Source: Caballeronia hypogeia
GTDB taxonomy: Bacteria; Pseudomonadota; Gammaproteobacteria; Burkholderiales; Burkholderiaceae
Direction of reading: 5' to 3'
Assembly: GCF_001544875.2 (NCBI RefSeq)
Contig: NZ_FCOA02000023.1
Location: 1 to 64,000, forward strand
DNA length: 64,000 nucleotides
In this document: piece after piece, positions 35,089-44,413 of the stretch
Layout of the letters: each line of letters begins with the position of its first letter
Numbering within the stretch: the stretch's first letter is position 1
Made by a program: the position numbers and the translations under genes
Notes under the pieces: model-generated
Told to the model about the DNA's origin: nothing
The model's input: only the letters and a program-made list of their open reading frames with translations
Database searches by the model: none

Positions 35089-36522
35089 GTGGCTACTCTC
35101 GAACTCGATACGCCGGCCCTGCGTGGCGCGTGCGCCCCCTACGATCCTCTCTACGATCCGCTCGTCTCGCCCATCGGCCGTGCCGCGATGGACTACGCGC
35201 CCACCTACTGGGTCGCGACCGCAGGCGAGCCGCCCGAGGACGACGGACCCTTGCCCGGCGATGCCGACGTCGACGTGCTGATCGTCGGCGCGGGCTTCAC
35301 CGGCCTTTCCACCGCGCTCTTTCTGGCGCGCGAGCACGGCATCCGCGCGATGGTCGTCGATGCGAACCGCACCGCGTGGGGCTGCACGAGCCGCAACGGC
35401 GGGCAGGGCCAGAACGCGAGCGGCCGGCTGTATCGCTCGCAGTGGATCGAGCGCTGGGGCAAGGAGACCGCGCTCAGGCTCGATGCGGAGATTCGCGAGG
35501 GCTTCGACACGTTCAAGAATCTGATCGGCGAATTCGCGTGCGATCCGCAACCGGGCGGGCATCTGTACATCGCGCATCGAGGCCGAAAGCTGGACTTCCT
35601 CGCCAACGAGTGCAAGGTGATGCGCGATGTCTTCGGCTATGACGCGCGCATGCTGAGCGCGGAGGAGGTCGCGAAATCGTATGTCGACGATCGGGAAAAC
35701 TGCGGCGCGCTGCTCGAACCCGATGGCATCGGCGTGCATCCGCTCAAGCTCGCGTTCGGCTATCTGCGCATGGCGCGCTCGCTCGGCGTCAAGGTGCATC
35801 CCGGCACGCCGGTCGTCAACGTCGAAACGATCCGCGGCGTGCATCACGTGCATACGCCGCGCGGCGTGATTCGCGCGAAGGCCGTGGCGTTCGCGACCGG
35901 CGGCTACACGCGCAACGACATGCATCGCGCGCTCAACGCGAAGATCATGCCGATCCTTTCGAACTCGCTCGTTACGCGGCCGCTCACGAAGGAAGAGCTC
36001 GCGTCCACCAATTTCCGCACGCGTCAGGTGATCACGGATACGCGCACGCTGCGCTTCTACTATCGCCTGTTGCCCGATAACCGCTTGCAGATCGGCAGCC
36101 GCAGCGCGATCACGGGCGCGGATGCCGCCAATCCGCGTCACATGGAGGTGCTGATCGAAGGGATGCATCGCAAGTTTCCCTCGCTGAAGGGCATTCGCAT
36201 CGACTACTCGTGGTGGGGCTGGGTCGATGTGAGTCACGACATGATGCCGCGCGTCGCTCAGCCCGATGCGCAGCAGAGCATCTTCTATGCGGTGGGTTAC
36301 GGCGGCAACGGCGTGTCGTTCTCCGCGCATGCCGGAAGGCGCATGGCCGAGCGTATCGCGGGCAAGTGGCAGGCGCGCCGCGACGACCTGCCGATCTACG
36401 ACTCCGCGCTCGAATATCCGAATGTCATGGGCATGGTGCGGTGGAAGGGCTTCGCGCCGTTCCGCCGCGTCGGCCAGCGATTCCTTTATCACAAGTATCT
36501 GGCGCAGGACGAGAAGCGCTGA
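35089..36522 (+). CDS. FAD-dependent amine oxidoreductase (DAO / PuuB-like)
   Basis: A flavoenzyme of about 477 residues of the D-amino-acid-oxidase fold family. The FAD-binding motif VDVLIVGAGFTGLSTALFLA is near residue 62 and the loop CTSRNGGQGQNASGR follows. The C-terminal YAVGYGGNGVSFSAHAGRRM binds FAD. Close functional relatives oxidise gamma-glutamylputrescine or similar secondary amines. The start is probably GTG 35089, which has CAAGGAG six bases upstream; ATG 35062 lacks a ribosome site. The neighbouring permease and amidohydrolase support amine or amino-acid catabolism. Confidence 0.83.
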   Translation: MATLELDTPALRGACAPYDPLYDPLVSPIGRAAMDYAPTYWVATAGEPPEDDGPLPGDADVDVLIVGAGFTGLSTALFLAREHGIRAMVVDANRTAWGCTSRNGGQGQNASGRLYRSQWIERWGKETALRLDAEIREGFDTFKNLIGEFACDPQPGGHLYIAHRGRKLDFLANECKVMRDVFGYDARMLSAEEVAKSYVDDRENCGALLEPDGIGVHPLKLAFGYLRMARSLGVKVHPGTPVVNVETIRGVHHVHTPRGVIRAKAVAFATGGYTRNDMHRALNAKIMPILSNSLVTRPLTKEELASTNFRTRQVITDTRTLRFYYRLLPDNRLQIGSRSAITGADAANPRHMEVLIEGMHRKFPSLKGIRIDYSWWGWVDVSHDMMPRVAQPDAQQSIFYAVGYGGNGVSFSAHAGRRMAERIAGKWQARRDDLPIYDSALEYPNVMGMVRWKGFAPFRRVGQRFLYHKYLAQDEKR

Positions 36523-36557
36523 ACTCCTTAGCAAACCATCAGGGAAGACAACAGCAA

Positions 36558-36953
36558 ATGAGCACTCAAACGAATACGAATCAGGACTACATCCGCCTTC
36601 TGGAGACGTTCAACGACGCATGGAATCGCCATGACATCGACGCGCTGATGCATTGCATGGCCGACGAATGCGTCTTTCACGGCGTGGCCGGACCCGATGC
36701 ACTCGGCCGAACTTTCGAGGGCCGCGACGAAGTGCGCCGTGGCTTCACGCTCGCATGGGAAACCTGTCCGGACGCATCGTGGAAGGACGGCGAGCATTTC
36801 GTGAGCGGTGAGCGCGGGGTATCGGAATCGACGTTTCGCGGCACGAAGGCGGACGGCTCGCGCATCGAGGCGCGCATGGTCGACGTGTTCACCTTCAGGA
36901 ACGGCAGGATTGCGGTGAAGAACGCATATCGCAAGGACCGTCCCGCGCTTTGA
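36558..36953 (+). CDS. SnoaL-like (NTF2-fold) protein
   Basis: A 131-residue single-domain protein of the SnoaL-like/nuclear transport factor 2 fold. It begins with the typical helix IRLLETFNDAWNRHDIDALMHCM and ends with a beta-strand VDVFTFRNGRIAVKNAYRK. Members are small isomerases, cyclases or ligand-binding proteins; no catalytic assignment is possible. ATG 36558 follows the oxidase by 35 bp and the gene is probably co-transcribed with it. Confidence 0.8.
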   Translation: MSTQTNTNQDYIRLLETFNDAWNRHDIDALMHCMADECVFHGVAGPDALGRTFEGRDEVRRGFTLAWETCPDASWKDGEHFVSGERGVSESTFRGTKADGSRIEARMVDVFTFRNGRIAVKNAYRKDRPAL

Positions 36954-37050
36954 AGAACGCTGAAACATGACCGAACGAAGCGCCGCGACCCACGAGCCAA
37001 GCACTCACGGGCGTCAAGCGCAAATCGACTAAAGCAGATCAGGAGACGAC

Positions 37051-38490
37051 ATGCAATCGAGCACGGATCAAGGCGATCTCAAGTGTGGCCTCAAGCAGCG
37101 CCACATGACGATGATCGCGCTGGGCGGTGTCATAGGCGCCGGACTTTTCGTCGGAAGCGGTGTGGTGATCCAGCAGGCCGGACCCGCCGCGATTCTTTCG
37201 TTCCTCATCACAGGCGGCCTCGTGGTGCTCGTCATGCGCATGCTCGGGGAGATGGCCTGCGCGATGCCGGCAGTGGGCTCGTTCTACGAATATGCGCGGC
37301 TCGCCTTCAAGACGCAGCGTGGACCGGGCCGTCTCGCGGGCTTTCTCACGGGCTGGATGTACTGGTACTTCTGGGTCATCGTGATCGCGCTCGAAGCGGT
37401 CGCGGGCGCAAAGCTCGTACAGTTCTGGGTACCCGACGTGCCCGCGTGGATCATCAGTCTCGTGCTGCTCGTCGTGCTCACGCTGACCAATCTGATTTCT
37501 GTGAGCAGCTATGGCGAATTCGAGTTCTGGTTTTCGTCGATCAAGGTCGGCGCGATCATCGTGTTCCTGTTTCTCGGCGGCCTCTACGTATGCGGTCTGT
37601 GGCCCGCTTCGATGCACACCACCGATGTCGCGACGACGTTCCTCGGTCATGACGGCTTCATGCCCAAGGGTATCGGACCGGTGATGACGGGGGCGGTGGC
37701 GGCGACAGGCTTCTACTTCGGCGCGGAGATCGTCACCATCGCGGCGGCGGAAGCGAAGGAACCCGCGAAGGCCGTCGCAAAGGCGACCAATTCGGTCATC
37801 ACGCGCGTGCTGGTGTTTTATGTTGGCTCGGTGGCCCTGGTCGTCGCGCTCGTGCCGTGGAATTCGCATCAGATGGCGACGCCGTATGTGAGCGCGCTCG
37901 AAGTCATGGGCATGCCCGCCGCCGCCAACGTGATGAACGCGATCGTGCTCACCGCCGTATTGTCCGCGCTCAATTCGGGTTTGTACGCAGCATCGCGCAT
38001 GCTGTTCGCATTGACGCGTCATGGCGATGCGCCCCTCGGACTCGCGAAGGTGAACAAGCGTGGTGTGCCGGTGCGCGCGATCCTGCTCGGCACGGTGTTC
38101 GGTTATGTGTCGGTGGTGATGTCGTATGTGTCGCCGGATACCGTGTTCGCGTTTCTCGTCAATTCGTACGGCACGGTGGCGATCTTCGTGTATCTGCTGA
38201 TCGCGTTCTCGCAACTGCGTCTGCGTGGCCGCATGACGAGCTTCGAAGTAAGCGATCTGCGCGTGCGCATGTGGGGCTTTCCCTATCTGACCTGGCTCGC
38301 GATCTTCGGGATGATGGCGATTCTCGTCGCAATGGCTTTCATCCCCGATCAGCGCAAGCCGCTCTGGCTCGGCGTCGCGAGTCTCGGCATTCTGATTGTT
38401 GCGTATATGGTGTTCAAGCGCGGCCGCAAGGAAGTCGAGGTCGTATCGGAAGATCATTCGACGCAGCATCTGCAAACCGTCGAACGATAA
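37051..38490 (+). CDS. Amino acid permease, AAT/GabP-like
   Basis: A 479-residue twelve-helix transporter of the amino acid-polyamine-organocation superfamily. The N-terminal signature LKQRHMTMIALGGVIGAGLFVGSG matches the GABA/amino-acid permease (AAT) branch and MLGEMACAMPAVGSFYEYAR follows. Substrate is probably GABA or another amino acid; ATG 37051 has AGGAG upstream. It ends 50 bp before the convergent IclR gene and follows the SnoaL gene by 97 bp. Confidence 0.87.
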   Translation: MQSSTDQGDLKCGLKQRHMTMIALGGVIGAGLFVGSGVVIQQAGPAAILSFLITGGLVVLVMRMLGEMACAMPAVGSFYEYARLAFKTQRGPGRLAGFLTGWMYWYFWVIVIALEAVAGAKLVQFWVPDVPAWIISLVLLVVLTLTNLISVSSYGEFEFWFSSIKVGAIIVFLFLGGLYVCGLWPASMHTTDVATTFLGHDGFMPKGIGPVMTGAVAATGFYFGAEIVTIAAAEAKEPAKAVAKATNSVITRVLVFYVGSVALVVALVPWNSHQMATPYVSALEVMGMPAAANVMNAIVLTAVLSALNSGLYAASRMLFALTRHGDAPLGLAKVNKRGVPVRAILLGTVFGYVSVVMSYVSPDTVFAFLVNSYGTVAIFVYLLIAFSQLRLRGRMTSFEVSDLRVRMWGFPYLTWLAIFGMMAILVAMAFIPDQRKPLWLGVASLGILIVAYMVFKRGRKEVEVVSEDHSTQHLQTVER

Positions 38491-38540
38491 AGCGCTGAGG
38501 CAAAGGCCGGATATTGCGGTGCAAACCCCAAACCGGCCCG

Positions 38541-39317
38541 TCACTCCTTGAAGGTCTTGGCGGTTTCTTCCGCCGCGCGACGAAGATCAGGCTCGAACGC
38601 AAGCAATTGCTCGAGCGCGACGCGTCCCACCGGCGCCTGAATGGCGATGGCCGCGCAAGCGCGATTGCGGTCCAGCATCACCGGCACCGCAATCGCTACG
38701 AGTCCCTGTAAATGCTCCTGGTTGTTGATCGCCAGCATGCGGCGGCGCGTCAACGCGAGTTCGCGGCGCAAAACATCGCGGTCGGTGATCGTGCGTTCCG
38801 AGTAGGAGCGCAGCGGCATGCGCTCGATCATGCGCTCGCGTCGTTCCTTCGGCAGAAAACTGAGCAACAGCTTGCCGCTCGCCGAGCAATGCAGCGGCAC
38901 ATGCGAGCCCGGCTGCAGATGCATGCGCAAGGGCCAACCCGTCTCGACGCGATCGACATAAACGACGTCATTGCCCGCGAGCATCGTCAGATTGCAGGTT
39001 TCCCCGACGCGTGTGACGAGTTGTTCGAGCAGCGCATGACGCGCCGCAGCGGGACCCGCGTGCATCAGCACGTTGATGGCGAGCGTGCGCACGCGCGCCG
39101 AGCATTCGTAGAGCTTGTCGCTGGCGCCGCGCGTGACGAGCCATGCGTCCATCAGTTGCACGAGAATGCGATGCACGGTCTGCTTGGGCAGTCCGAGCGC
39201 ATCGACGAGTTCGGTCATCGAAAGGGGACGGTTCGCTTCGGCAAGTGTTTCGAGTACGCGAAACGCGCGCACGGCGGCGGCATTCGATTGATTCGACGTC
39301 ACGTTGTCTCCCTTCAT
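38541..39317 (-). CDS. sauR: IclR-family regulator of the sulfoacetate genes
   Basis: A 258-residue IclR protein: winged helix about residues 15-75 (ELVDALGLPKQTVHRILVQL), effector domain with GETCNL and HCSASGKLLLSFL. It is divergent from sauS, with a perfect inverted repeat in between, so it should control sulfoacetate breakdown. A regulator gene called sauR is present in the C. necator sulfoacetate cluster; whether that one is of the same family I cannot confirm, so the symbol is tentative. Confidence 0.72.
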   Translation of the reverse strand: MKGDNVTSNQSNAAAVRAFRVLETLAEANRPLSMTELVDALGLPKQTVHRILVQLMDAWLVTRGASDKLYECSARVRTLAINVLMHAGPAAARHALLEQLVTRVGETCNLTMLAGNDVVYVDRVETGWPLRMHLQPGSHVPLHCSASGKLLLSFLPKERRERMIERMPLRSYSERTITDRDVLRRELALTRRRMLAINNQEHLQGLVAIAVPVMLDRNRACAAIAIQAPVGRVALEQLLAFEPDLRRAAEETAKTFKE

Positions 39318-39356
39318 CTTTGCATTTGCTTTTCATTGTGCGTCGAAAACAGCGTT

Positions 39357-39382
39357 TTTCGGGACTGTGGAAAGTCCCGAAA
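39357..39382. promoter_or_regulatory. 10-bp perfect inverted repeat, probable SauR operator
   Basis: TTTCGGGACT (39357-39366) and AGTCCCGAAA (39373-39382) are separated by 6 bases in the sauR-sauS divergent region, 40 bp before the sauR start and about 123 bp before sauS. It differs in arms and spacing from the IclR-type motif near xsc, implying a distinct regulator specificity. Confidence 0.65.
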
Positions 39383-39505
39383 TCCTGAACTTCCGATGCA
39401 CACGGATTAGCTGCATGCGTTGTTCCGGAAAACGGGACCGCGTGAGGAGCCAGGCTGACTAGATTGGATAGCACCTCCAATCTTCCAGCAGCCGAGGTTC
39501 ATCGC

Positions 39506-40957
39506 ATGAATGACATGGCAAGTGGCGCCGCACTCGCGCATCCTCGCGAGCGGACGCCGGACACAGAGCAACCCGATGTGGAACGCATCGTCGCACGGGC
39601 GCGGGCTGCACAGCGGCGCTTCGAGAATGCGGGGCAGCAGACGCTGGACACCGCCGTCGCCGCCGCCGCATGGGCGATCATGGAACCGCGGCGCAATCGC
39701 CAGCTTGCGGACCTGGCCGTGCGCGACACCGGGCTCGGCAACGCGGACGACAAGTTCCGAAAAAATCATCGCAAGACGCTCGGGCTGCTGCGCGACCTGC
39801 ATGGCGTCGCGACGACCGGCGTGATCGCGCGCGACGAGTCGCACGGCATCGTCGAGATCGCGCGCGCGGTCGGCGTGGTGGCGGCGATCACGCCGTCGAC
39901 CAATCCGGCCGCGACGCCCGCCAACAAGATCATCAACGCGCTCAAGTGCGGCAACGCGGTAGTCGTCGCGCCTTCGCCGAAGGGCTATTCGTCGTGCGCG
40001 TTGTTGATCGACTTCATTCACGCGGAGTTCGCGAAAGCCGGACTCGACGCCGATCTCGTGCAGATGTTGCCGCAGCCGATCGGCAAGGCGGCCACCGCCG
40101 CGCTGATGCGCCTGGCCGATCTGGTCGTCGCGACCGGCTCTCAAGCCAACGTGCGCATGGCTTATACGAGCGGCACGCCGGCCTTCGGCGTGGGCGCGGG
40201 CAACGTTGCGTCGATCATCACGGAGCGCGCGAACGCCGATGACGCGGCGCGCAAGATCGCCGTGTCCAAGACCTTCGACAATGCGACGAGTTGCTCGTCG
40301 GAGAACAGCGTCGTAATCGTGGATGCGATCTACGCACGCATGCTCGATGCGCTGACGAACGAGGGCGGCGTGCTGCTCGACGCCGCGCAGAAAGCGCGAT
40401 TGCAAGCGGCGATGTGGCGGGACGGCAAGCTCTCGGCGTGCTGCACGGCGCGATCCGCTGCGGCGATCGCGCGCGAAGCGGGTCTCGACGATATCGCCGC
40501 ACGCGAGCCGCGCTTTTTGATGGTCGAGGAAAGCGGCTACGGCAGCGCGTATCCGTTCTCGGGTGAGAAACTCGCGCCGGTGCTGACGGTGTATCGCGCG
40601 CGCGATATTGGCGCGGCCGTCGACACCGTGTGCGGTATCTACGCCTACATGGGCGCGGGTCATTCGGTCGGCGTGCACGGCGCGGACGATGCGCTCGCCG
40701 TCACGCTCGGCACGCAACTGCCGGTCGCGCGCGTGATCGTCGATCAGGCGCATTGCCTCGCAACGGGCGGCAACTTCGACAACGGTCTGCCGTTCTCGCT
40801 GTCGATGGGTTGCGGAACGTGGGGCGGCAACAATTTTTCGGCGAATCTCGGCTATCGGCAATACCTGAACGTGACGCGCGTCGCGTATCCGATCGAGGAG
40901 CGCGTACCCGAAGTCGACGATCTGCTCGGCGACTATTTCCGGAGGTGCGGACGATGA
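39506..40957 (+). CDS. sauS: Sulfoacetaldehyde dehydrogenase (acylating)
   Basis: A 483-residue CoA-acylating aldehyde dehydrogenase. The catalytic Cys is in NATSCSSENSVV at about residue 263; ITPSTNPAATPANK and the VATGSQANVRMAYTSG region mark the acylating subgroup related to EutE and AdhE. In the sulfoacetate pathway SauS reduces sulfoacetyl-CoA to sulfoacetaldehyde with NAD(P)H, feeding Xsc. ATG 39506 is preceded by CGAGG; a TTG at 39464 is less likely. Its stop overlaps the start of the CoA ligase gene, matching the sauS-sauT order of C. necator. Confidence 0.85.
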   Translation: MNDMASGAALAHPRERTPDTEQPDVERIVARARAAQRRFENAGQQTLDTAVAAAAWAIMEPRRNRQLADLAVRDTGLGNADDKFRKNHRKTLGLLRDLHGVATTGVIARDESHGIVEIARAVGVVAAITPSTNPAATPANKIINALKCGNAVVVAPSPKGYSSCALLIDFIHAEFAKAGLDADLVQMLPQPIGKAATAALMRLADLVVATGSQANVRMAYTSGTPAFGVGAGNVASIITERANADDAARKIAVSKTFDNATSCSSENSVVIVDAIYARMLDALTNEGGVLLDAAQKARLQAAMWRDGKLSACCTARSAAAIAREAGLDDIAAREPRFLMVEESGYGSAYPFSGEKLAPVLTVYRARDIGAAVDTVCGIYAYMGAGHSVGVHGADDALAVTLGTQLPVARVIVDQAHCLATGGNFDNGLPFSLSMGCGTWGGNNFSANLGYRQYLNVTRVAYPIEERVPEVDDLLGDYFRRCGR

Positions 40958-42549
40958 GCGCGCTCGCCGATCGAACCGTCGCCACGGATGCCGCGCCGCT
41001 CGAAGCGTCGACTCTGCGCGCGTTGATCGACGCGCGCGCGGCCTTCACTCCCGACCAGCCATTCGTGCTGTCCGCCACGCAGGACGACACGTTGAGCTTC
41101 GGCGCACTGTGCGACGACTGCCGCGCGCTCGAAGCGCGCTTCGAAGCGGCGGGCCTGCTTCCGGGCGATGTCGTGTCCGTGTTCATGGGCAACGGCATCC
41201 AGACCGCGCGGCTACTGCTCGCGGCGATGTACAGCGGGCTCGTCGCCAATCCGCTGAATCTGCTGTGTCAGCCGTCGCAGGTGCGCTATATCGTCGAGCA
41301 TTCGGACACGCGCGCGATCTTCGTCGCCGACGACACGCACGACACGATCGTCGAAGCCATCGATGCGCTGCGTGCCGAAGGAATGTCGCGCGAGATCGCG
41401 GTGGTCCGCACTTCACCCGATGCGAGCGTGCTGCCCGAGATTCCGGCGCTTCCCGCACGCACGATTCCACTTCCTCGCGACGATGCGCCGGGCACGCAGA
41501 TCGTCCCAGGCGACACCGCGCTGCTCATGTACACATCGGGCACGACGGGCGCGCCGAAAGGCGTGTTGCTGAGTCATCGCAGCCTGCTCGCGAACATGCG
41601 CAACATCAGCGCGGAGCACCGGCTTTCCGACGACGATCGCGTGCTCGTGTCGCTGCCGCTCTATCACATCAACGGGCTCGTGGTCGCGCTGCTCACGCCG
41701 CTGTATCACGGCGGCTCGGCGGTGATGACGCCGCGCTTCTCGGCGCGCACGTTCTGGCGCGAGGCGTCGCACTTCGGCTGTACGTGGATCAACGTGGTGC
41801 CGACCATCGTCGCGTATCTGCTCAACGGCGAGGACGCGCAAGGCGTCGATCTTTCCGCGCTCAGGTTTTGCCGCACCGCATCGGCGGCGCTGCCCGCCGA
41901 TCATCATCGCGCGTTCGAGGCGCGCTTCGGCATCGGCGTGATCGAAACCATGGGCATGACGGAAACCGCCGCGCCCGCATTCAGCAATCCGTTCGACGCG
42001 GCATTGCGACGGACCGGCAGCATCGGCCTGCCCTCGGGCGCCGAGGCGAAGATCGTCGATCCGGAAGACCGCGAATGCGCGGCGCATGAGACCGGCGAGC
42101 TCGTGCTGCGCGGCGAGCAACTGATGAGCGGCTATTACAAGCGCCCCGAAGAGACACGCAACGCGTTCACATCCGATGGCTGGCTGCGCACCGGCGACCT
42201 CGGCTATCGCGACGAGGCGGGCTTCTTCTACATCAACGGACGCGCGAAGGAACTGATCATCAAGGGCGGAGAAAACATCGCGCCGCGCGAGATCGACGAA
42301 GCGTTGCTGCGTCATCCCGGCGTGCTCGAAGCGGCGGCGGTCGGCGTGCCCGATCCGGCCTATGGGCAGGACATCGTCGCGTTCATCGTGCCGAACAACG
42401 GCGCGGCATCGCTCGATGTCGCGGAACTGCGCGCGCATTGCCTGCGCGAACTCGGTCGCTACAAGACGCCGCGCGAATTCCGCTTCACCGATGCCCTGCC
42501 GCGCGGCCCGTCGGGCAAGGTGCAGCGCCTGAAGCTCGTGCCCGGATAA
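40954..42549 (+). CDS. sauT: Sulfoacetate-CoA ligase (AMP-forming)
   Basis: A 531-residue acyl-adenylate-forming ligase. The phosphate loop is MYTSGTTGAPKGVLLSH near residue 190, the adenine motif is VIETMGMTETAAPAF, the hinge TGDLGYRDEAGFFYINGR, and the catalytic C-terminal Lys is in RGPSGKVQRL. In context it activates sulfoacetate with ATP and CoA for SauS; oxalyl-CoA synthetase-like enzymes are the nearest alternative by fold. ATG 40954 overlaps the sauS stop and has GGAGG upstream; longer readings within sauS are spurious. Confidence 0.84.
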   Translation: MSALADRTVATDAAPLEASTLRALIDARAAFTPDQPFVLSATQDDTLSFGALCDDCRALEARFEAAGLLPGDVVSVFMGNGIQTARLLLAAMYSGLVANPLNLLCQPSQVRYIVEHSDTRAIFVADDTHDTIVEAIDALRAEGMSREIAVVRTSPDASVLPEIPALPARTIPLPRDDAPGTQIVPGDTALLMYTSGTTGAPKGVLLSHRSLLANMRNISAEHRLSDDDRVLVSLPLYHINGLVVALLTPLYHGGSAVMTPRFSARTFWREASHFGCTWINVVPTIVAYLLNGEDAQGVDLSALRFCRTASAALPADHHRAFEARFGIGVIETMGMTETAAPAFSNPFDAALRRTGSIGLPSGAEAKIVDPEDRECAAHETGELVLRGEQLMSGYYKRPEETRNAFTSDGWLRTGDLGYRDEAGFFYINGRAKELIIKGGENIAPREIDEALLRHPGVLEAAAVGVPDPAYGQDIVAFIVPNNGAASLDVAELRAHCLRELGRYKTPREFRFTDALPRGPSGKVQRLKLVPG

Positions 42550-42605
42550 GCCAGCGCATTCGTTCGACCCGGCTGTTCCACATCAGATGGATAAAAGGAG
42601 ACAAC

Positions 42606-43946
42606 GTGAACAAGCATCGTCAGCGCGTGAAGACGCGCCATATCATTCTCGGCGTAATGTGCGTGATGTATTTCATCTCGTACATCGACCGGGTGAACAT
42701 TGCCGTCGCGGGTCCACTGATTCGCCATGAAATGGGCCTGAGCTCGGTGCAGCTCGGACTTGTGTTTTCCGCCTTCGCGTATCCGTATGCGGTGATGCAG
42801 ATCGTCGGCGGATGGCTCGCTGATCGCTTCGGGCCCAAGCTCGTGCTCACCGTGCTCTCGCTGATCTGGGGCGCGGCCACGCTCGCGACGGGCTTCGCGG
42901 GCAGCATCGCGATGCTCGTGCTGATGCGCGTGGCGCTCGGCATCGGCGAGGGCGGCGCATTCCCGACCGCGACGCGCGCCTTCACCTACTGGATGCCGGT
43001 GCACGAACGCGGCTTCGCGCAGGGCATCACGCACAGCTTCGCGCGGCTCGGCGGCGCGGTGACGCCGCCGCTCGTGCTGGCCGTGGTCGCGGCGAGCGGC
43101 TGGCGCGAGGCGTTCATTCTGCTGGGCGTCGCGAGTCTTGCGTGGACGGCGCTCTATCTTTTCGTGTTCACCAACTCGCCGGACGAGAACCGCCGCATCA
43201 CGCCCGAGGAGACCGCTGAAATCGGCTACCGCGCCGGAGACTGCGCGCGGGCGCGCAAGAGCGCGACGCCCTGGCGCAAGCTGATTCATCGCATGTGGCT
43301 CGTGACTTTCGTGGACTTCTGCTATGGCTGGCTGCTGTGGGTGTATCTGACGTGGCTGCCTTCGTATCTGAAGGAATCGCGCGGCTTCGACCTCAAGCAT
43401 CTCGCGCTCTTCACCGCCTTGCCGCTGCTCGCGGGCGTGGTCGGCGACACGCTCGGCGGCGTGATTTCCGACCGCATCTACCGGCTCACCGGACGGCTGC
43501 GGTTCGCGCGTTGCAGCATTCTCGTGGTGGGCATAGGGGGCTCGCTCGCCTTCCTCCTGCCGATGGTCAACGCGCCGAGCCCGATCGCCGCCGTGTGGTT
43601 TCTGACGGGATCGTTCTTCTTCCTGGAAATCACGAATCCGGTCCTGTGGACCTTGCCGCTCGATATCGCCGGCAAGTACGCGGGCACGGCGGGCGGCATG
43701 ATGAACACCGGCTTCGGTATCGCGGGGATGACCTCGCCCGTGGTGTTCGGCTATCTGATCCAGCAGACCGGCAGCTATAACGTGCCGTTCACGATTTCAG
43801 CGGGGTTGCTGGCGGTGGGCGCGGTCGCTGCGCTGTTCATCGATACGAGCAAGACCGTCGAGGCCGACGAAGCCCGCGAGGCGCGCAATCGCGAGGAGAT
43901 GGGCATGCCCGCGTTTGCGGGCGGGGCGGGGAACTGGCAGGAGTAG
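42606..43946 (+). CDS. sauU: MFS transporter, probable sulfoacetate uptake
   Basis: A 446-residue twelve-helix transporter of the anion:cation symporter branch of the major facilitator superfamily. Characteristic parts are MYFISYIDRVNIAVAGPLI in helix 1, GWLADRFGPKLVL between helices 2 and 3, and GIGEGGAFPTATRAF in helix 4. The GTG start at 42606 has AAAGGAG five bases upstream; in-frame extension into sauT is spurious. It follows sauT by 56 bp, as sauU does in C. necator, so sulfoacetate is the likely substrate. Confidence 0.82.
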   Translation: MNKHRQRVKTRHIILGVMCVMYFISYIDRVNIAVAGPLIRHEMGLSSVQLGLVFSAFAYPYAVMQIVGGWLADRFGPKLVLTVLSLIWGAATLATGFAGSIAMLVLMRVALGIGEGGAFPTATRAFTYWMPVHERGFAQGITHSFARLGGAVTPPLVLAVVAASGWREAFILLGVASLAWTALYLFVFTNSPDENRRITPEETAEIGYRAGDCARARKSATPWRKLIHRMWLVTFVDFCYGWLLWVYLTWLPSYLKESRGFDLKHLALFTALPLLAGVVGDTLGGVISDRIYRLTGRLRFARCSILVVGIGGSLAFLLPMVNAPSPIAAVWFLTGSFFFLEITNPVLWTLPLDIAGKYAGTAGGMMNTGFGIAGMTSPVVFGYLIQQTGSYNVPFTISAGLLAVGAVAALFIDTSKTVEADEAREARNREEMGMPAFAGGAGNWQE

Positions 43947-43964
43947 AAGTCCGGTGCGCGGCGC

Positions 43965-43986
43965 GGGAAGAGCCTAGGGTCTTCCC
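43965..43986. terminator. Hairpin between convergent sauU and tssE
   Basis: GGGAAGA (43965-43971) and TCTTCCC (43980-43986) form a 7-bp stem with an 8-base loop, covering the tssE stop codon. No clear T-run is present; a weak bidirectional terminator at best. Confidence 0.35.
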
Positions 43987-44402
43987 TCGCGCACGCGCCG
44001 CTCCAGCCGGAAAATGCCCGGCGGCACGAAGTGGGTTCCGAAGCGCACGAGCCCCGCGCGCTTCAGGTGACAGGTCAGCTCGAAGCTCATCAGCAGGCCC
44101 GGCTCGGACGTCGCGACCATCGCGACCTCGATCGAACGGATGCGCGGCTCGTACTTCAGCAGCGTGAGTTCCATCTGCTCCTTGAGCGCGTGCGACGACG
44201 CGGGCAACGACTTGTAGATGTTCGTCAGATCCGGCAAGCCGTAGTCGGGCAGATGCTTGAGCGCGCCCGCGCGGGTATTGAGAATGCGCCGCACGTTCTG
44301 CTGCACGCTCAGGGCTTCTAGCGTGCGGTCGTCGAAGTCCGAGAGCGGTTCGCCGTCGATCTGACCGAGCAGCATGTCGTAGAGGGAAGGGCCGGCCGGC
44401 AT
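43974..44402 (-). CDS. tssE: Type VI secretion baseplate protein TssE (gp25-like)
   Basis: A 142-residue protein of the GPW/gp25 family, a baseplate wedge component of type VI secretion. Typical blocks are SLYDMLLGQIDGEP at the start, QQNVRRILNTRAGALKHLPDYGLPD in the middle and LLKYEPRIRSIEV. It is complete and lies 11 bp after the ClpV gene on the same strand, but no other tss gene is present on either side, so it cannot support secretion without genes encoded elsewhere. Confidence 0.9.
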   Translation of the reverse strand: MPAGPSLYDMLLGQIDGEPLSDFDDRTLEALSVQQNVRRILNTRAGALKHLPDYGLPDLTNIYKSLPASSHALKEQMELTLLKYEPRIRSIEVAMVATSEPGLLMSFELTCHLKRAGLVRFGTHFVPPGIFRLERRVREGRP

Positions 44403-44413
44403 GGTCGCTCGAT

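Noticed and set aside
36210..36557. Extension of the SnoaL-like gene into the oxidase gene
   Set aside because: The extra residues are the shadow of the oxidase frame; ATG 36558 gives the usual length of the fold.
40630..40953. Extension of sauT upstream into sauS
   Set aside because: It reads as an Arg-rich shadow frame; ATG 40954 has GGAGG upstream and begins the ligase similarity.
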